Of a stretch of 34,837 nucleotides of DNA, positions 18,458-29,564 are shown piece by piece (positions within the stretch are counted from its first letter, which is position 1; each line of letters starts with the position of its first letter). The notes beneath the pieces were generated by a model. The model ran no database searches. It was not told the origin of the DNA and saw only the letters and a list, made by a program, of their open reading frames with translations. The DNA comes from Rhodothermales bacterium. GTDB taxonomy: Bacteria > Bacteroidota > Rhodothermia > Rhodothermales > JABDKH01. The stretch spans positions 1 through 34,837 of the forward strand of contig JANQRN010000270.1 of assembly GCA_028284545.1 (NCBI GenBank). The letters are read 5' to 3'. A program made the translations under genes and the position numbers.

Positions 18458-19505
18458 CGAGAACTCGGACCCCAGGGAAGAACCTGCGTAAGAGTTCTTG
18501 ACCCGCCTCAGGACCGATTACACTGATTGTCGTTGACAGACCGTCTGCGAGCACTCCCGTTGGCGCAACAACCGTAACTGTACTGCTATTGACAACCCCG
18601 AGGCCAGTGCGCGGGTCGAGGATATGCGAGTAGCGCACCCCATCAATCTCCACGAACTGTTCTGTGTCGCCCGACGTTGAGATTGCGGCGTTCGCGATGA
18701 TCAGATCGTCAACAGCACCGTCCACCAAACCCGATACTCGCCAACCATTTTGGCGAGGCGTTGACACCTGTGATGAGTGGGTTGGCGGGGCTTCGCCCAC
18801 AACAATGTCACCGCCGAGCCCGACGAGCGCTGACGAAAGTCCGTGCTGGCGAAGCAACCTGAGGGCTTCATCACATGCGTAGCCCTTTGCGATCCCTCCA
18901 AAGTCGAACGCGAGTCCGGCGCGGTGGAGACTGACCGTGTACCCCCCGGTCTGAGTGGAGTCCAGGCGTACATGTTGCCACCCGGTGCGAAGGCGCATTC
19001 GCGCGACCGTCGAGTCAGCGGGCAGCGCTCCAGCGGCGCGCGACCGTCGCCACAGCTCTGTTAGCGGGCCCACTGTCGGATCAAACGCACCACGTGAAAG
19101 CTCCCAAAGCTCCGTGGTTCGTTTGATCACGGTCGCGAGCTCCGCCGAGACCGCCACACGATTTCCCGCATCCGCCAGCTGGAGACGAGCGACCTCACTG
19201 GTGCGCTGGTAGTTGCTGAAGATCGATTCAAGCTCCGCAATCCGAGAAAACGCAACTCGCACACCGACCTCCGCCTTTGCCTTCGATTCGCTGTAGACTA
19301 CGATGCGCGCGATGACCCCCATGTGCCGGGCCTTATATTCGTACCGCTCCATTTGTCTAGAACCTGAATCTGCGGGACTGGCCGCTTGTGATTCAGGCGC
19401 GGCCAGATCAGCCACCTTGCACGAGGACATGAGACATACGACAGAAAAGGCCCAAGCCCACCGTGCGATGCGACGTAGGGTGCTACCCGTTTTGCCGTTT
19501 GCCAT
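18438..19505 (-). CDS. apbE: FAD:protein FMN transferase (ApbE family) lipoprotein
   Basis: GLAFDFGGIAKGYACDEALRLLRQHGLSSALVGLGGDIVVG; GDTEQFVEIDGVRYSHILDPRTGLGV; LADGLSTTISVIGPE. Start ATG 19505 gives a lipoprotein leader MANGKTGSTLRRIARWAWAFSVVCLMSSC. Confidence 0.9.
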   Translation of the reverse strand: MANGKTGSTLRRIARWAWAFSVVCLMSSCKVADLAAPESQAASPADSGSRQMERYEYKARHMGVIARIVVYSESKAKAEVGVRVAFSRIAELESIFSNYQRTSEVARLQLADAGNRVAVSAELATVIKRTTELWELSRGAFDPTVGPLTELWRRSRAAGALPADSTVARMRLRTGWQHVRLDSTQTGGYTVSLHRAGLAFDFGGIAKGYACDEALRLLRQHGLSSALVGLGGDIVVGEAPPTHSSQVSTPRQNGWRVSGLVDGAVDDLIIANAAISTSGDTEQFVEIDGVRYSHILDPRTGLGVVNSSTVTVVAPTGVLADGLSTTISVIGPEAGQELLRRFFPGVRVLASAASR

Positions 19506-20289
19506 GCTCGCCGTGATTGGCTGTGCCACCAGCCAACCGGTACGGCAGGAAGTTGATATGGAGGCGAATACGTTCAATGCAGATCGCTACGTCGAACAGA
19601 TCGGCGGTACGACGGTGTCGTTTGAAATGGTCCCGGTGCCCGCCGGGATGATGACGGATTCGACCGGCGAGGCCACTATTGCGACACCGGGCTTCTGGAT
19701 TTCCGCAACGGAGGTCACATGGGATCTATATGACGTCTTCGTTTTCGGATTGGATGGCACATCCGGGCCGGCAGCGGCCGACGCGGTCGCCAAGCCGAGC
19801 AAGCCATACGTCCTGCCTGGCGACGACTACGGACACGCCGGAATGCCCGCGCTGGGCATGCGCGCCCGTGCAAGCGAGAAGTTTGCTGAGTGGCTTTCGG
19901 CAAAGACGGGCCAACCGTACCGCATACCAACCGAGGCGGAGTGGGAATACGCCTGCTCGCTGACCACAGAACCAGGAGACCTGGAGCGCTACGCGTGGTA
20001 TCGCAGCAACTCTGACCGCGCCACCCAACCCGTTGGAACGAAGGACGGTGGCTCGCTCGGCGCTTTCGACATGCTTGGCAATGCCGCGGAGTGGGTAATT
20101 GGCCGGGACGGCAGCCCGGTAGTCAAGGGCGGCTCCCACATGGATAGAGCCTCTCGCGTCGGATGCGAAGCTCGGCGGTCGTACAACAAGAACTGGCAAA
20201 TGACCGACCCGCAGATCCCAAAAAGTCCGTGGTGGTTGTCGGACGCTCCTTTTGTCGGAATTCGGCTCGTGCGAACAGCCGATTCGTGA
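19468..20289 (+). CDS. Formylglycine-generating-enzyme/sulfatase-modifying-factor domain lipoprotein (probably non-FGE paralogue)
   Basis: VPVPAGMM...GFWISATEVTWDLYDVF, RIPTEAEWEYACS, DMLGNAAEWV, VVKGGSHMDRASRVGCEARR, FVGIRLVR. ATG 19468 gives lipobox leader MRRRVLPVLPFAMLAVIGC; an alternative ATG is at 19429. Confidence 0.82.
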   Translation: MRRRVLPVLPFAMLAVIGCATSQPVRQEVDMEANTFNADRYVEQIGGTTVSFEMVPVPAGMMTDSTGEATIATPGFWISATEVTWDLYDVFVFGLDGTSGPAAADAVAKPSKPYVLPGDDYGHAGMPALGMRARASEKFAEWLSAKTGQPYRIPTEAEWEYACSLTTEPGDLERYAWYRSNSDRATQPVGTKDGGSLGAFDMLGNAAEWVIGRDGSPVVKGGSHMDRASRVGCEARRSYNKNWQMTDPQIPKSPWWLSDAPFVGIRLVRTADS

Positions 20290-20308
20290 GCGCCGTTGGG
20301 GTCATCTG

Positions 20309-22585
<2,277 letters not shown>

Positions 22586-22807
22586 GGAATACCGCAGGAC
22601 GATTTCCGGGGCCGTAATCTACAGTCGAGCCGGCGAAGGACACAAAGTGATTCTTGCTTGACCCGGGACCGAAACGAGACCCGCGCCAAATAACCGGCTT
22701 GTTGCTATCTCGGCATGTGACTGCATCGCCGGGGTATATAGTGCAACCGTGCCACGAACGCCGTATCGTCTAGGGTTGATACTCTGGACCAACCTGCAGC
22801 TAGCGCC

Positions 22808-24130
22808 ATGCACGCCGATCACGACCCCAAGCGACGCGACTTCCTGAAGACTACGGCCGTAGTTACGGCAGGTACCTCCGTCGGACTGATGTCCTCGGGC
22901 AACTTCGCATACGCCGCGGGCAGCGACACACTTCGTGTCGGCGTCGTCGGCTGTGGCGGTCGCGGGACAGGTGCGGCAGTGAACTGTTTTGAGAGCAGCG
23001 AGGGGATCGAGATCGCTGCGATGGCCGACCTCTTCGAGGACCGGCTCGACCAGTCCAGACAGAACCTGAAGGAACGGATTGGCGATGCACTTACGGTGAC
23101 CGACGACTCTGCGTTCTATGGCTTCGAGGCGTACGAGCACGTCATCAACAGCGACGTCGACATCATCATTCTTGCGACTCCGCCGGTCTTCAGGCCGATG
23201 CATATAGAAGCAGTGGCGGCGGCGGGAAAACACCTGTTCACCGAAAAACCGGTCGCCGTTGACCCGGCCGGGGTTCGCCGCGTCATCGAGGCCGGCGAGG
23301 TAGCACGCGCCAAAGGGCGTTCCGTCGTTGCGGGTACCCAACGTCGGCATGACCCCTCCTACATAGAGACCATGCGCCGCATTCATGACGGCGCAATCGG
23401 CGAGGTCCTGTCAGCACAGGTGTACTGGAATCAGGGGGGCCTTTGGCACAAAGACCGCAAGCCCGGGCAGTCTGACATGGAGTTCATGCTCCGCAACTGG
23501 CTCTACTATACGTGGGCGTCAGGAGACCACATCGTGGAGCAGCATATACACAACATCGATGTCGCAAACTGGGCCCTGGGCGGACCGCCGGTTCGCGCCA
23601 ACGGAGTTGGCGGACGTCAAGTGCGGGTCGATCCGCGATATGGCCACATCTTCGACCACTTCTGCATCGAATTTGAGTACGCAAATGGCGCGCGCGTAGT
23701 AAGCATGTGCCGCCAGCAGGACGGAACCGCGAGATACGTCGGAGAACACATTCAAGGCACCCGTGGATCGAGCGATGGGCATTCCTACATCAAAGGAGAT
23801 ACAAATTGGGAGTGGGAGTGGCCCAACGACGAGAAAGTGAATCCGTACGTGCAGGAGCACACGAACCTCATCGCCGCGATTCGCGACGGCAAGCCAGTTA
23901 ACGAGGCGAAGCGCGTCGCCGAGAGCACCCTCAGCGCCATCATGGGTCGCGAGGCCGCGTACACTGGGCAGGTCATCACTTGGGACGAGATCATGAACAG
24001 CGACCTCGACCTGACACCAACAGACTGGCAGTTCGGGACCGTTGCCGCAGCGCCGGTGCCCCAGCCAGGTATTACGCAGCTTTCGCGCCCGCGCACGGGA
24101 CACCGGCATGAGGCTATGGCCGAGGACTAG
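22808..24130 (+). CDS. Tat-signal Gfo/Idh/MocA family oxidoreductase
   Basis: Tat signal KRRDFLKTTAVV; Rossmann motif LRVGVVGCGGRGTGA; EKPVAVDPAGVRRVIEAGEVA; conserved HIHNIDVANWA. Confidence 0.9.
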   Translation: MHADHDPKRRDFLKTTAVVTAGTSVGLMSSGNFAYAAGSDTLRVGVVGCGGRGTGAAVNCFESSEGIEIAAMADLFEDRLDQSRQNLKERIGDALTVTDDSAFYGFEAYEHVINSDVDIIILATPPVFRPMHIEAVAAAGKHLFTEKPVAVDPAGVRRVIEAGEVARAKGRSVVAGTQRRHDPSYIETMRRIHDGAIGEVLSAQVYWNQGGLWHKDRKPGQSDMEFMLRNWLYYTWASGDHIVEQHIHNIDVANWALGGPPVRANGVGGRQVRVDPRYGHIFDHFCIEFEYANGARVVSMCRQQDGTARYVGEHIQGTRGSSDGHSYIKGDTNWEWEWPNDEKVNPYVQEHTNLIAAIRDGKPVNEAKRVAESTLSAIMGREAAYTGQVITWDEIMNSDLDLTPTDWQFGTVAAAPVPQPGITQLSRPRTGHRHEAMAED

Positions 24131-24187
24131 GCTCGGTCGTCGACTTCGACGACGAGGCGGTTTATTCTGAAACGACTCAACCAGGTT

Positions 24188-25123
24188 ATGAAGCGGAGAG
24201 ATTTTCTTGCCAACGCCGGCGCGGCGACCGCTGCCGTGGTCTCGACAGGAGGCGCGTCATTGCGGAATCATCCGGCGGATGCTACTGTCGCTCACGCCCG
24301 TCGCGACGACCCCTTTGTACTCGACTATGCCCCGCACTTTGGGATGTTCAAAGAGAGTGCGGGCGATGATCTAATTGACCAGGTGGCCTACATGGCCGAC
24401 CGAGGTTTCCGGTCGATGGAAGACAACGGGATGAAGGGCCGACCGCTTGAGGTGCAGGAGGCGATAGCGGCTGAGATGCAGAAGCGAAACATGCGCATGG
24501 GGGTCTTCGTCGCCCACCAGATATACTGGCGGGAGCCAAACCTGGCGCGGGGCGAGAAGGAAAAACACGAGGAGTTCCTTGCCGACATCGAGTCATCGGT
24601 CGCCGTTGCAAAGCGCGTGAATGCGAAGTGGATGACCGTGGTACCCGGGCACCTGGACCTGCGACTGGACAGAGGGTACCAGACCGCGAACGTGGTCGAC
24701 GTGCTGCGCCGCGCGTGTGGGATCCTGGAGCCACATGGCCTGGTCATGGTGCTGGAACCGCTGAACCCTCGAAATCACCCAGGGCTGTTTCTCGCAAAAG
24801 CTGCGCATGCATTCGAGATATGCCGTGCCGTCGACAGTCCGTCTTGCAAGATCCTGTTCGACATTTATCATCAGCAGATCACAGAGGGGAATCTGATCCC
24901 CAATATCGAGCGCTGCTGGGATGAGATCGGGTACTTCCAGATCGGCGACAATCCCGGCCGCAACGAGCCCACGAGCGGTGAAATCCACTACGGGAATGTG
25001 TTCAAGTACATCCGCGAGCGGGGATTTGACGGCATCCTTGGGATGGAGCACGGTAACTCGCAGAAGGGGGCAGCCGGAGAAGAGCGTGTGATTGCCGCCT
25101 ACCGGGAGGTGGATCCGGTGTAG
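24188..25123 (+). CDS. Tat-signal hydroxypyruvate isomerase-like TIM-barrel protein
   Basis: Tat signal MKRRDFLANAGA; VMVLEPLNPRNHPGLFL, CKILFDIYHQQITEGNL, YFQIGDNPGRNEPTSGEIHY, ILGMEHGNS. Confidence 0.88.
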   Translation: MKRRDFLANAGAATAAVVSTGGASLRNHPADATVAHARRDDPFVLDYAPHFGMFKESAGDDLIDQVAYMADRGFRSMEDNGMKGRPLEVQEAIAAEMQKRNMRMGVFVAHQIYWREPNLARGEKEKHEEFLADIESSVAVAKRVNAKWMTVVPGHLDLRLDRGYQTANVVDVLRRACGILEPHGLVMVLEPLNPRNHPGLFLAKAAHAFEICRAVDSPSCKILFDIYHQQITEGNLIPNIERCWDEIGYFQIGDNPGRNEPTSGEIHYGNVFKYIRERGFDGILGMEHGNSQKGAAGEERVIAAYREVDPV

Positions 25124-25128
25124 GGCCC

Positions 25129-25235
25129 GCTTTCTTTTTCTCCGCAAAAAGAAAGCTTGGCAAAGAAAAGCTCCCGGCTTCGTGTTTTTGGCGCGCGATG
25201 CGCAGTGTCCCCGTCACCTGTTCTGCCAAAAACAC
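25129..25235. repeat. Composite intergenic element with two perfect 11-bp inverted repeats
   Basis: GCTTTCTTTTT-CTCCGC-AAAAAGAAAGC (25129-25156) and GTGTTTTTGGC-(32 nt)-GCCAAAAACAC (25182-25235). The first may serve as a terminator for the upstream CDS ending at 25123. Confidence 0.6.
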
Positions 25236-25554
25236 CATGCCGGCCGTTACGCGTTGCTGATGTCACCGGCAACAGTCGCGACCCAGCATAGCGGGGATCG
25301 ACCGCAAGTTGTCGTAGCTCCAATGACCTCTCCGTGCCCGGACACCGGCGCCGCCGAGAATCTCGGTCGCAGGTCGGGACCGGCTGCTTCTTAGGACCGG
25401 CGGCCAGGCCATCAACCATCCGGCTTGCGGTAGCGACCACTCGGAGGTGTGTTACGCCCACGCGCGGGGAATGCCTTGATCGTTGCTCGCGGTAGAACGT
25501 CTCTGTACAGGAACCTCTCACCATGTCTCGGCGAAGCCGAGGGAGGATTCCGCG

Positions 25555-27444
25555 ATGAAGCAGACGTTGTTAGGGTTGGCTTTCCTGTTGGCCGCCTCGC
25601 TGCTTTCGATTGCACCTGAACGCGCCAGTATCGTCGGCACCGTAACCGACGCCCACACCGGCGAAGCCATTCCCGGAGCGAACGTCGCTATCGTCGGGAC
25701 TGTACTAGGGGCCATTACCGACGTAGACGGCAAGTACGAGATTCCGAACGTTCGGCGGGGCACACACACCGTTATGGCCTCGTTCGTGGGCTATACGCCG
25801 ATAACTGTTGCGGACGTTCGCGTCCGTCGTAAGGCAACGGAGGTCCGCGTCGACTTTGCTTTGGTTGAGGGGGTTGAGTTGAACGAAGTCGTCGTTGAGT
25901 ACGAGCGACCGCTCATACAGAAAGACGCTGTCGGCGCACAAACACTGGGGATTCGAGGAGGTCGGGGTGCCGACGTCACCTACTACGTGGACGGTATTCC
26001 GTGGAATACCGAGGAGTACGCGACGCTTGTGGAAGCCGGTTTTCAGAGCCCCACTGTCGCGCCGCTCTCGACGTTCTCGATTGACGTTGACGCCGCTTCA
26101 TACGCAAACGTGCGAAGGTTTATCACCTCGGGCCAACGCCCTCCCATCGGTGCGGTGCGTATTGAGGAGTTCCTCAACTACTTTTCGTACGAGTACGACG
26201 CGCCGCGGGGGGAGCATCCGATCGCTGTCTCTACCGAACTCGGTGGCGCTCCGTGGAAACATGAAAACAGGTTGCTTCGCATCGGCGTCAAGGGAGCGAC
26301 GATCGATCGTGACACGGTCGCGTCTAACCTCGTCTTTCTTATTGATGTATCGGGATCGATGCGAGACGAGAACAAGTTGCCGCTACTCAAGAAGTCGTTC
26401 GTCGCGTTGACGGACGAACTGACAGAGAACGACCGCGTTGCGATTGTGGTTTACGCGGGCGCTGCCGGACTCGTGCTCGAATCCACACGCGGCGACAAAT
26501 CTTCTGAGATCCGAAACGCGATTGAAAGATTGCAGTCGGGGGGCAGTACTGCAGGTGCGGCGGGCATCCGGCTCGCCTACAATACGGCTCGTGCGAACTT
26601 CATAGAAGGCGGCAACAACCGCGTGATACTCGCCACTGACGGTGATTTCAACGTCGGCGTATCGAGCACGAGCGAATTGGACCGCATGATCGAAGAAGAA
26701 CGGGAGTCCGGCGTGTTTTTGACGGTACTCGGATTCGGCGTGGGCAACCTGAAGGACAGCCGGATGGAGTCGCTGGCGAACAAGGGAAACGGCAACTACT
26801 TCTACATCGACCGCATCAAAGAAGGGCGCCGCGTACTCGTGGACGGACTTCTCTCCACGATGTACGCCATCGCGAAAGACGTCAAGATACAGGTGGAGTT
26901 CAATCCGCAGCAGGTTGCCTCTTACCGGCTCATCGGATACGAGAATCGTAGACTCGAGAGCGAGGACTTCAACGACGACAGGAAGGACGCAGGTGAGATG
27001 GGTGCTGGGCACACCGTGACGGCGCTGTATGAGATCGTGCCGGCAAGCGAGTCGGCGACTGCAGGCTTGCAGGATCGTCCGGTGGACCCACTTCGGTATC
27101 AGGTTCGAGGTGTAGTGCTAGCCACGGCCTTTAGCGGTGAGCTGGCGACTGTGAAGGTGCGGTACAAAGACCCGGATGGTGAGACGAGCCGTCGACTCAA
27201 TCACGTTGTGAAGGCTGCCGATTTCACCCGCCGAACCTCAAATGACCAGCGCTTTGCAGCTGCCGTGGCAACATTCGGGATGGTACTTCGCGAATCTGAA
27301 TACGTGGGTTCGGCGGATTTGGACTCGATCATCGAGCTTGCGGGCGAGTCGCTGGGGCGCGACGCTGAAGGGTACCGAAGCGAGTTCGTGGACCTGGTAC
27401 GTCGGTACCGCGAAGTTGACCGAAAGATGTCGGCGCTGGAATGA
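25555..27444 (+). CDS. von Willebrand factor type A (YfbK-like) protein with N-terminal carboxypeptidase-regulatory-like domain
   Basis: IVGTVTDAHTGEAIPGANVAIVGTVLGAITDVDGKYEIPNV; FSIDVDAASYANVRRFI; MIDAS LIDVSGSM. ATG 25555 follows the GGGAGGA ribosome-binding site. Confidence 0.88.
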   Translation: MKQTLLGLAFLLAASLLSIAPERASIVGTVTDAHTGEAIPGANVAIVGTVLGAITDVDGKYEIPNVRRGTHTVMASFVGYTPITVADVRVRRKATEVRVDFALVEGVELNEVVVEYERPLIQKDAVGAQTLGIRGGRGADVTYYVDGIPWNTEEYATLVEAGFQSPTVAPLSTFSIDVDAASYANVRRFITSGQRPPIGAVRIEEFLNYFSYEYDAPRGEHPIAVSTELGGAPWKHENRLLRIGVKGATIDRDTVASNLVFLIDVSGSMRDENKLPLLKKSFVALTDELTENDRVAIVVYAGAAGLVLESTRGDKSSEIRNAIERLQSGGSTAGAAGIRLAYNTARANFIEGGNNRVILATDGDFNVGVSSTSELDRMIEEERESGVFLTVLGFGVGNLKDSRMESLANKGNGNYFYIDRIKEGRRVLVDGLLSTMYAIAKDVKIQVEFNPQQVASYRLIGYENRRLESEDFNDDRKDAGEMGAGHTVTALYEIVPASESATAGLQDRPVDPLRYQVRGVVLATAFSGELATVKVRYKDPDGETSRRLNHVVKAADFTRRTSNDQRFAAAVATFGMVLRESEYVGSADLDSIIELAGESLGRDAEGYRSEFVDLVRRYREVDRKMSALE

Positions 27445-27457
27445 AGCGTGCACCGCG

Positions 27458-27874
27458 CTAGTCTGTATCCGACACCGAGAACCGCTCGCGCAGGTCGTCG
27501 CTGACCTGCGTTGGGCGGCCGGTGGCGGGGTCGATCGGCACCCACAGGGTTCGGGCCTGTGCGAGGACCTTGCGGTCTGACGATCTGAGCAACTGGGTAT
27601 GTCGCTCAAATCGCATCCGGTCTGCACCCCCTATCCACGTCCGCGCAACGATTTGGTCCTGTTCAAAGGCCGGCCGCTTGTACTCGATCTCGTGCCGGGA
27701 AACTACCCAAAGCCAACGCTCCTGCTCCTCAGCGGTCGTGGCTGCCAACCAATGCGCCGTCGCTGCCTCCTGCACCCAGCGCAGGTAGACGATGTTATTC
27801 ACGTGCCCCATCGCGTCGATATCGTCTGGGGTAACCCGGATATCCAGTTCAAACGGTTCAGTTGCCAGTGTCAT
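27458..27874 (-). CDS. Acyl-CoA thioesterase, 4HBT/hotdog family
   Basis: LDIRVTPDDIDAMGHVNNIVYLRWVQEAA...EIEYKRPAFEQDQI: a typical hotdog-fold thioesterase. Confidence 0.85.
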   Translation of the reverse strand: MTLATEPFELDIRVTPDDIDAMGHVNNIVYLRWVQEAATAHWLAATTAEEQERWLWVVSRHEIEYKRPAFEQDQIVARTWIGGADRMRFERHTQLLRSSDRKVLAQARTLWVPIDPATGRPTQVSDDLRERFSVSDTD

Positions 27875-27907
27875 TGAGTTGTTGGTTGCTGTCGAGCCCC
27901 TCCAGTT

Positions 27908-28630
27908 TCAGAGTAACCCCACAATTTCGGCCACGAGATTTGCGTCGGCGACGCCATCACGACTCACGCCCGTGTGCGCGTGTAGAGATGCGGTCGAAGA
28001 ACGCTTTGCCGTTGCAATCCCGGACATGATTGTTGCCAGATTGTCGCGACTGACTCCTCCGCCAATAACCACCTCGATACGGCCACGTGCGTAACCAATA
28101 TAACGGCGAAGCGATTCGAGACCGTCTACGGCGGATTTGCCCGATCCCCAAGGCGTGCCGCTCGTGAGAATACGGTCGACCCCTAACGCAGCGAGCGCAT
28201 CGACAGCAGCCAGCGGGTCTTCTAGTGCGTCGAAGGCTCGGTGAAAGGTGACCTGTAATCCATAATTCTTGGCGGCGTCAACGAGTATTTGGGTGTTGGT
28301 TGCGTCTAACGTGGCGTTGGATGTGGTGAGTCCAAAGACGACACCACCAACTCTTGCCTCGGCCGCGTCGCGAATGTGCTCGCGCATCGCGGCCACTTCA
28401 TCGTCGGTATAGGCAAAACCGCCTCCCCTCGGGCGCACCATCATCATCACTCCCGAGGCGTCACCAAACGCGCTGGCGGCGGCATCGACTACTGAGCGAT
28501 GGGGCGTCAGACCGCCCACCGAAATGTTCGCGCATAGCTCTATTCGCGCTGCGCCGCCGACGCGGGCGTTGCGTGCGGAAGCGGACGCAGAATCCGCATC
28601 GTCGCAGCTGATACAGACCTCCAACTCCAT
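27908..28630 (-). CDS. cutC: CutC family protein (copper homeostasis)
   Basis: ELEVCISCDDADSASASARNARVGGAARIELCANISVGGLTPHRSVVDAA, MVRPRGGGFAYTDDEVAAMREHI, LTSG, VVIGGGVSRDNL. Confidence 0.9.
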   Translation of the reverse strand: MELEVCISCDDADSASASARNARVGGAARIELCANISVGGLTPHRSVVDAAASAFGDASGVMMMVRPRGGGFAYTDDEVAAMREHIRDAAEARVGGVVFGLTTSNATLDATNTQILVDAAKNYGLQVTFHRAFDALEDPLAAVDALAALGVDRILTSGTPWGSGKSAVDGLESLRRYIGYARGRIEVVIGGGVSRDNLATIMSGIATAKRSSTASLHAHTGVSRDGVADANLVAEIVGLL

Positions 28631-28641
28631 AGCGGATGCGG

Positions 28642-29550
28642 CTAGAAGATTCGCGCAGTAAGAGTGTCCAGGCGATCGACGATACTGCGTGCTGACTTTT
28701 CACCGTACCTATCTATCAGCATCGGCAGCGGCAGTAGCAGGATGACCAGCTCGAATATTGACAGTTTGAACATGATGTTCATCGACATCCAGATGCCGAA
28801 ATGCAGCATGAGAATCAGAACTATGAGCGGCCTGCGAAACCTCTCCCACCAGAGCAGAAATGCGGTGAGCTCAGTCACCCATCCAAAGGTTAGCATCGCT
28901 GTGGCAAAGAGACGGTGATCCAGGGCAAGATGCTGGACCCAATTCAGGTCGAGCTGCCCATACTTGGCGAAGACGTCGATCGACTTTTCGTTTATCCACA
29001 TCCACAGGTGCCGCCCATCCGGCCACGTTAGGCCGGTTCCGACGAGTTTCGCAATACCGGCCAGCGTATAGGCCAGGCCGACGTAGAAATATGTGAAGCC
29101 CAGGACGAAGCGGGCACGATCATGTGCATTCCTGAACAGAAGCATTCCAAGCGCAAGGGCAAGCACCGCCATCCCGACGAGATTTGCGCTGTGGGGGATC
29201 TTTCCTTGAGAAAAACGAGCGGCGAACAGCACCAGCATTAGCATGAACGCCACGGCGTAACCATAGCGACCGAGTAGCCGAATCCGTACGAAGCCTGTCG
29301 ACGCGCTCGCGGTCAGCGCGAGCGCCATACCCCATGCCACAACCGGATCAACGACAAACGACAGGTTGATGTAGGCGGCCAATCCAACGGGCTCCACCGT
29401 ATCGGTCAGTCGAGGTATATAGCCTGCCCATTTCCACGCAAGGTGGATTGCGGAAACGACCACAAACAGCTCAAAGACCTTGAAGTAGATACGACCTCCC
29501 CTGGAATCCGGGAGGACGGTTTCAAACAGATCGTTGAACGGACTGGTCAT
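28642..29550 (-). CDS. HTTM-like polytopic membrane protein
   Basis: Multiple hydrophobic segments with YTLAGIAKLVGTGLTWPDG...GWVTELTAFLLWWERFRRPLIVLILMLHFGI, in HTTM / gamma-carboxylase-like style. Confidence 0.6.
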   Translation of the reverse strand: MTSPFNDLFETVLPDSRGGRIYFKVFELFVVVSAIHLAWKWAGYIPRLTDTVEPVGLAAYINLSFVVDPVVAWGMALALTASASTGFVRIRLLGRYGYAVAFMLMLVLFAARFSQGKIPHSANLVGMAVLALALGMLLFRNAHDRARFVLGFTYFYVGLAYTLAGIAKLVGTGLTWPDGRHLWMWINEKSIDVFAKYGQLDLNWVQHLALDHRLFATAMLTFGWVTELTAFLLWWERFRRPLIVLILMLHFGIWMSMNIMFKLSIFELVILLLPLPMLIDRYGEKSARSIVDRLDTLTARIF

Positions 29551-29564
29551 CGACGCACCATTAC

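Noticed and set aside
19657-19677. DSTGEAT in the FGE-domain lipoprotein resembles the ApbE flavinylation motif (Dxx(S/T)(G/S)AT)
   Set aside because: Positions -2 and -3 (E, G) do not match the consensus, and the segment aligns with the usual variable N-terminal loop of FGE domains. At best it is a near miss.
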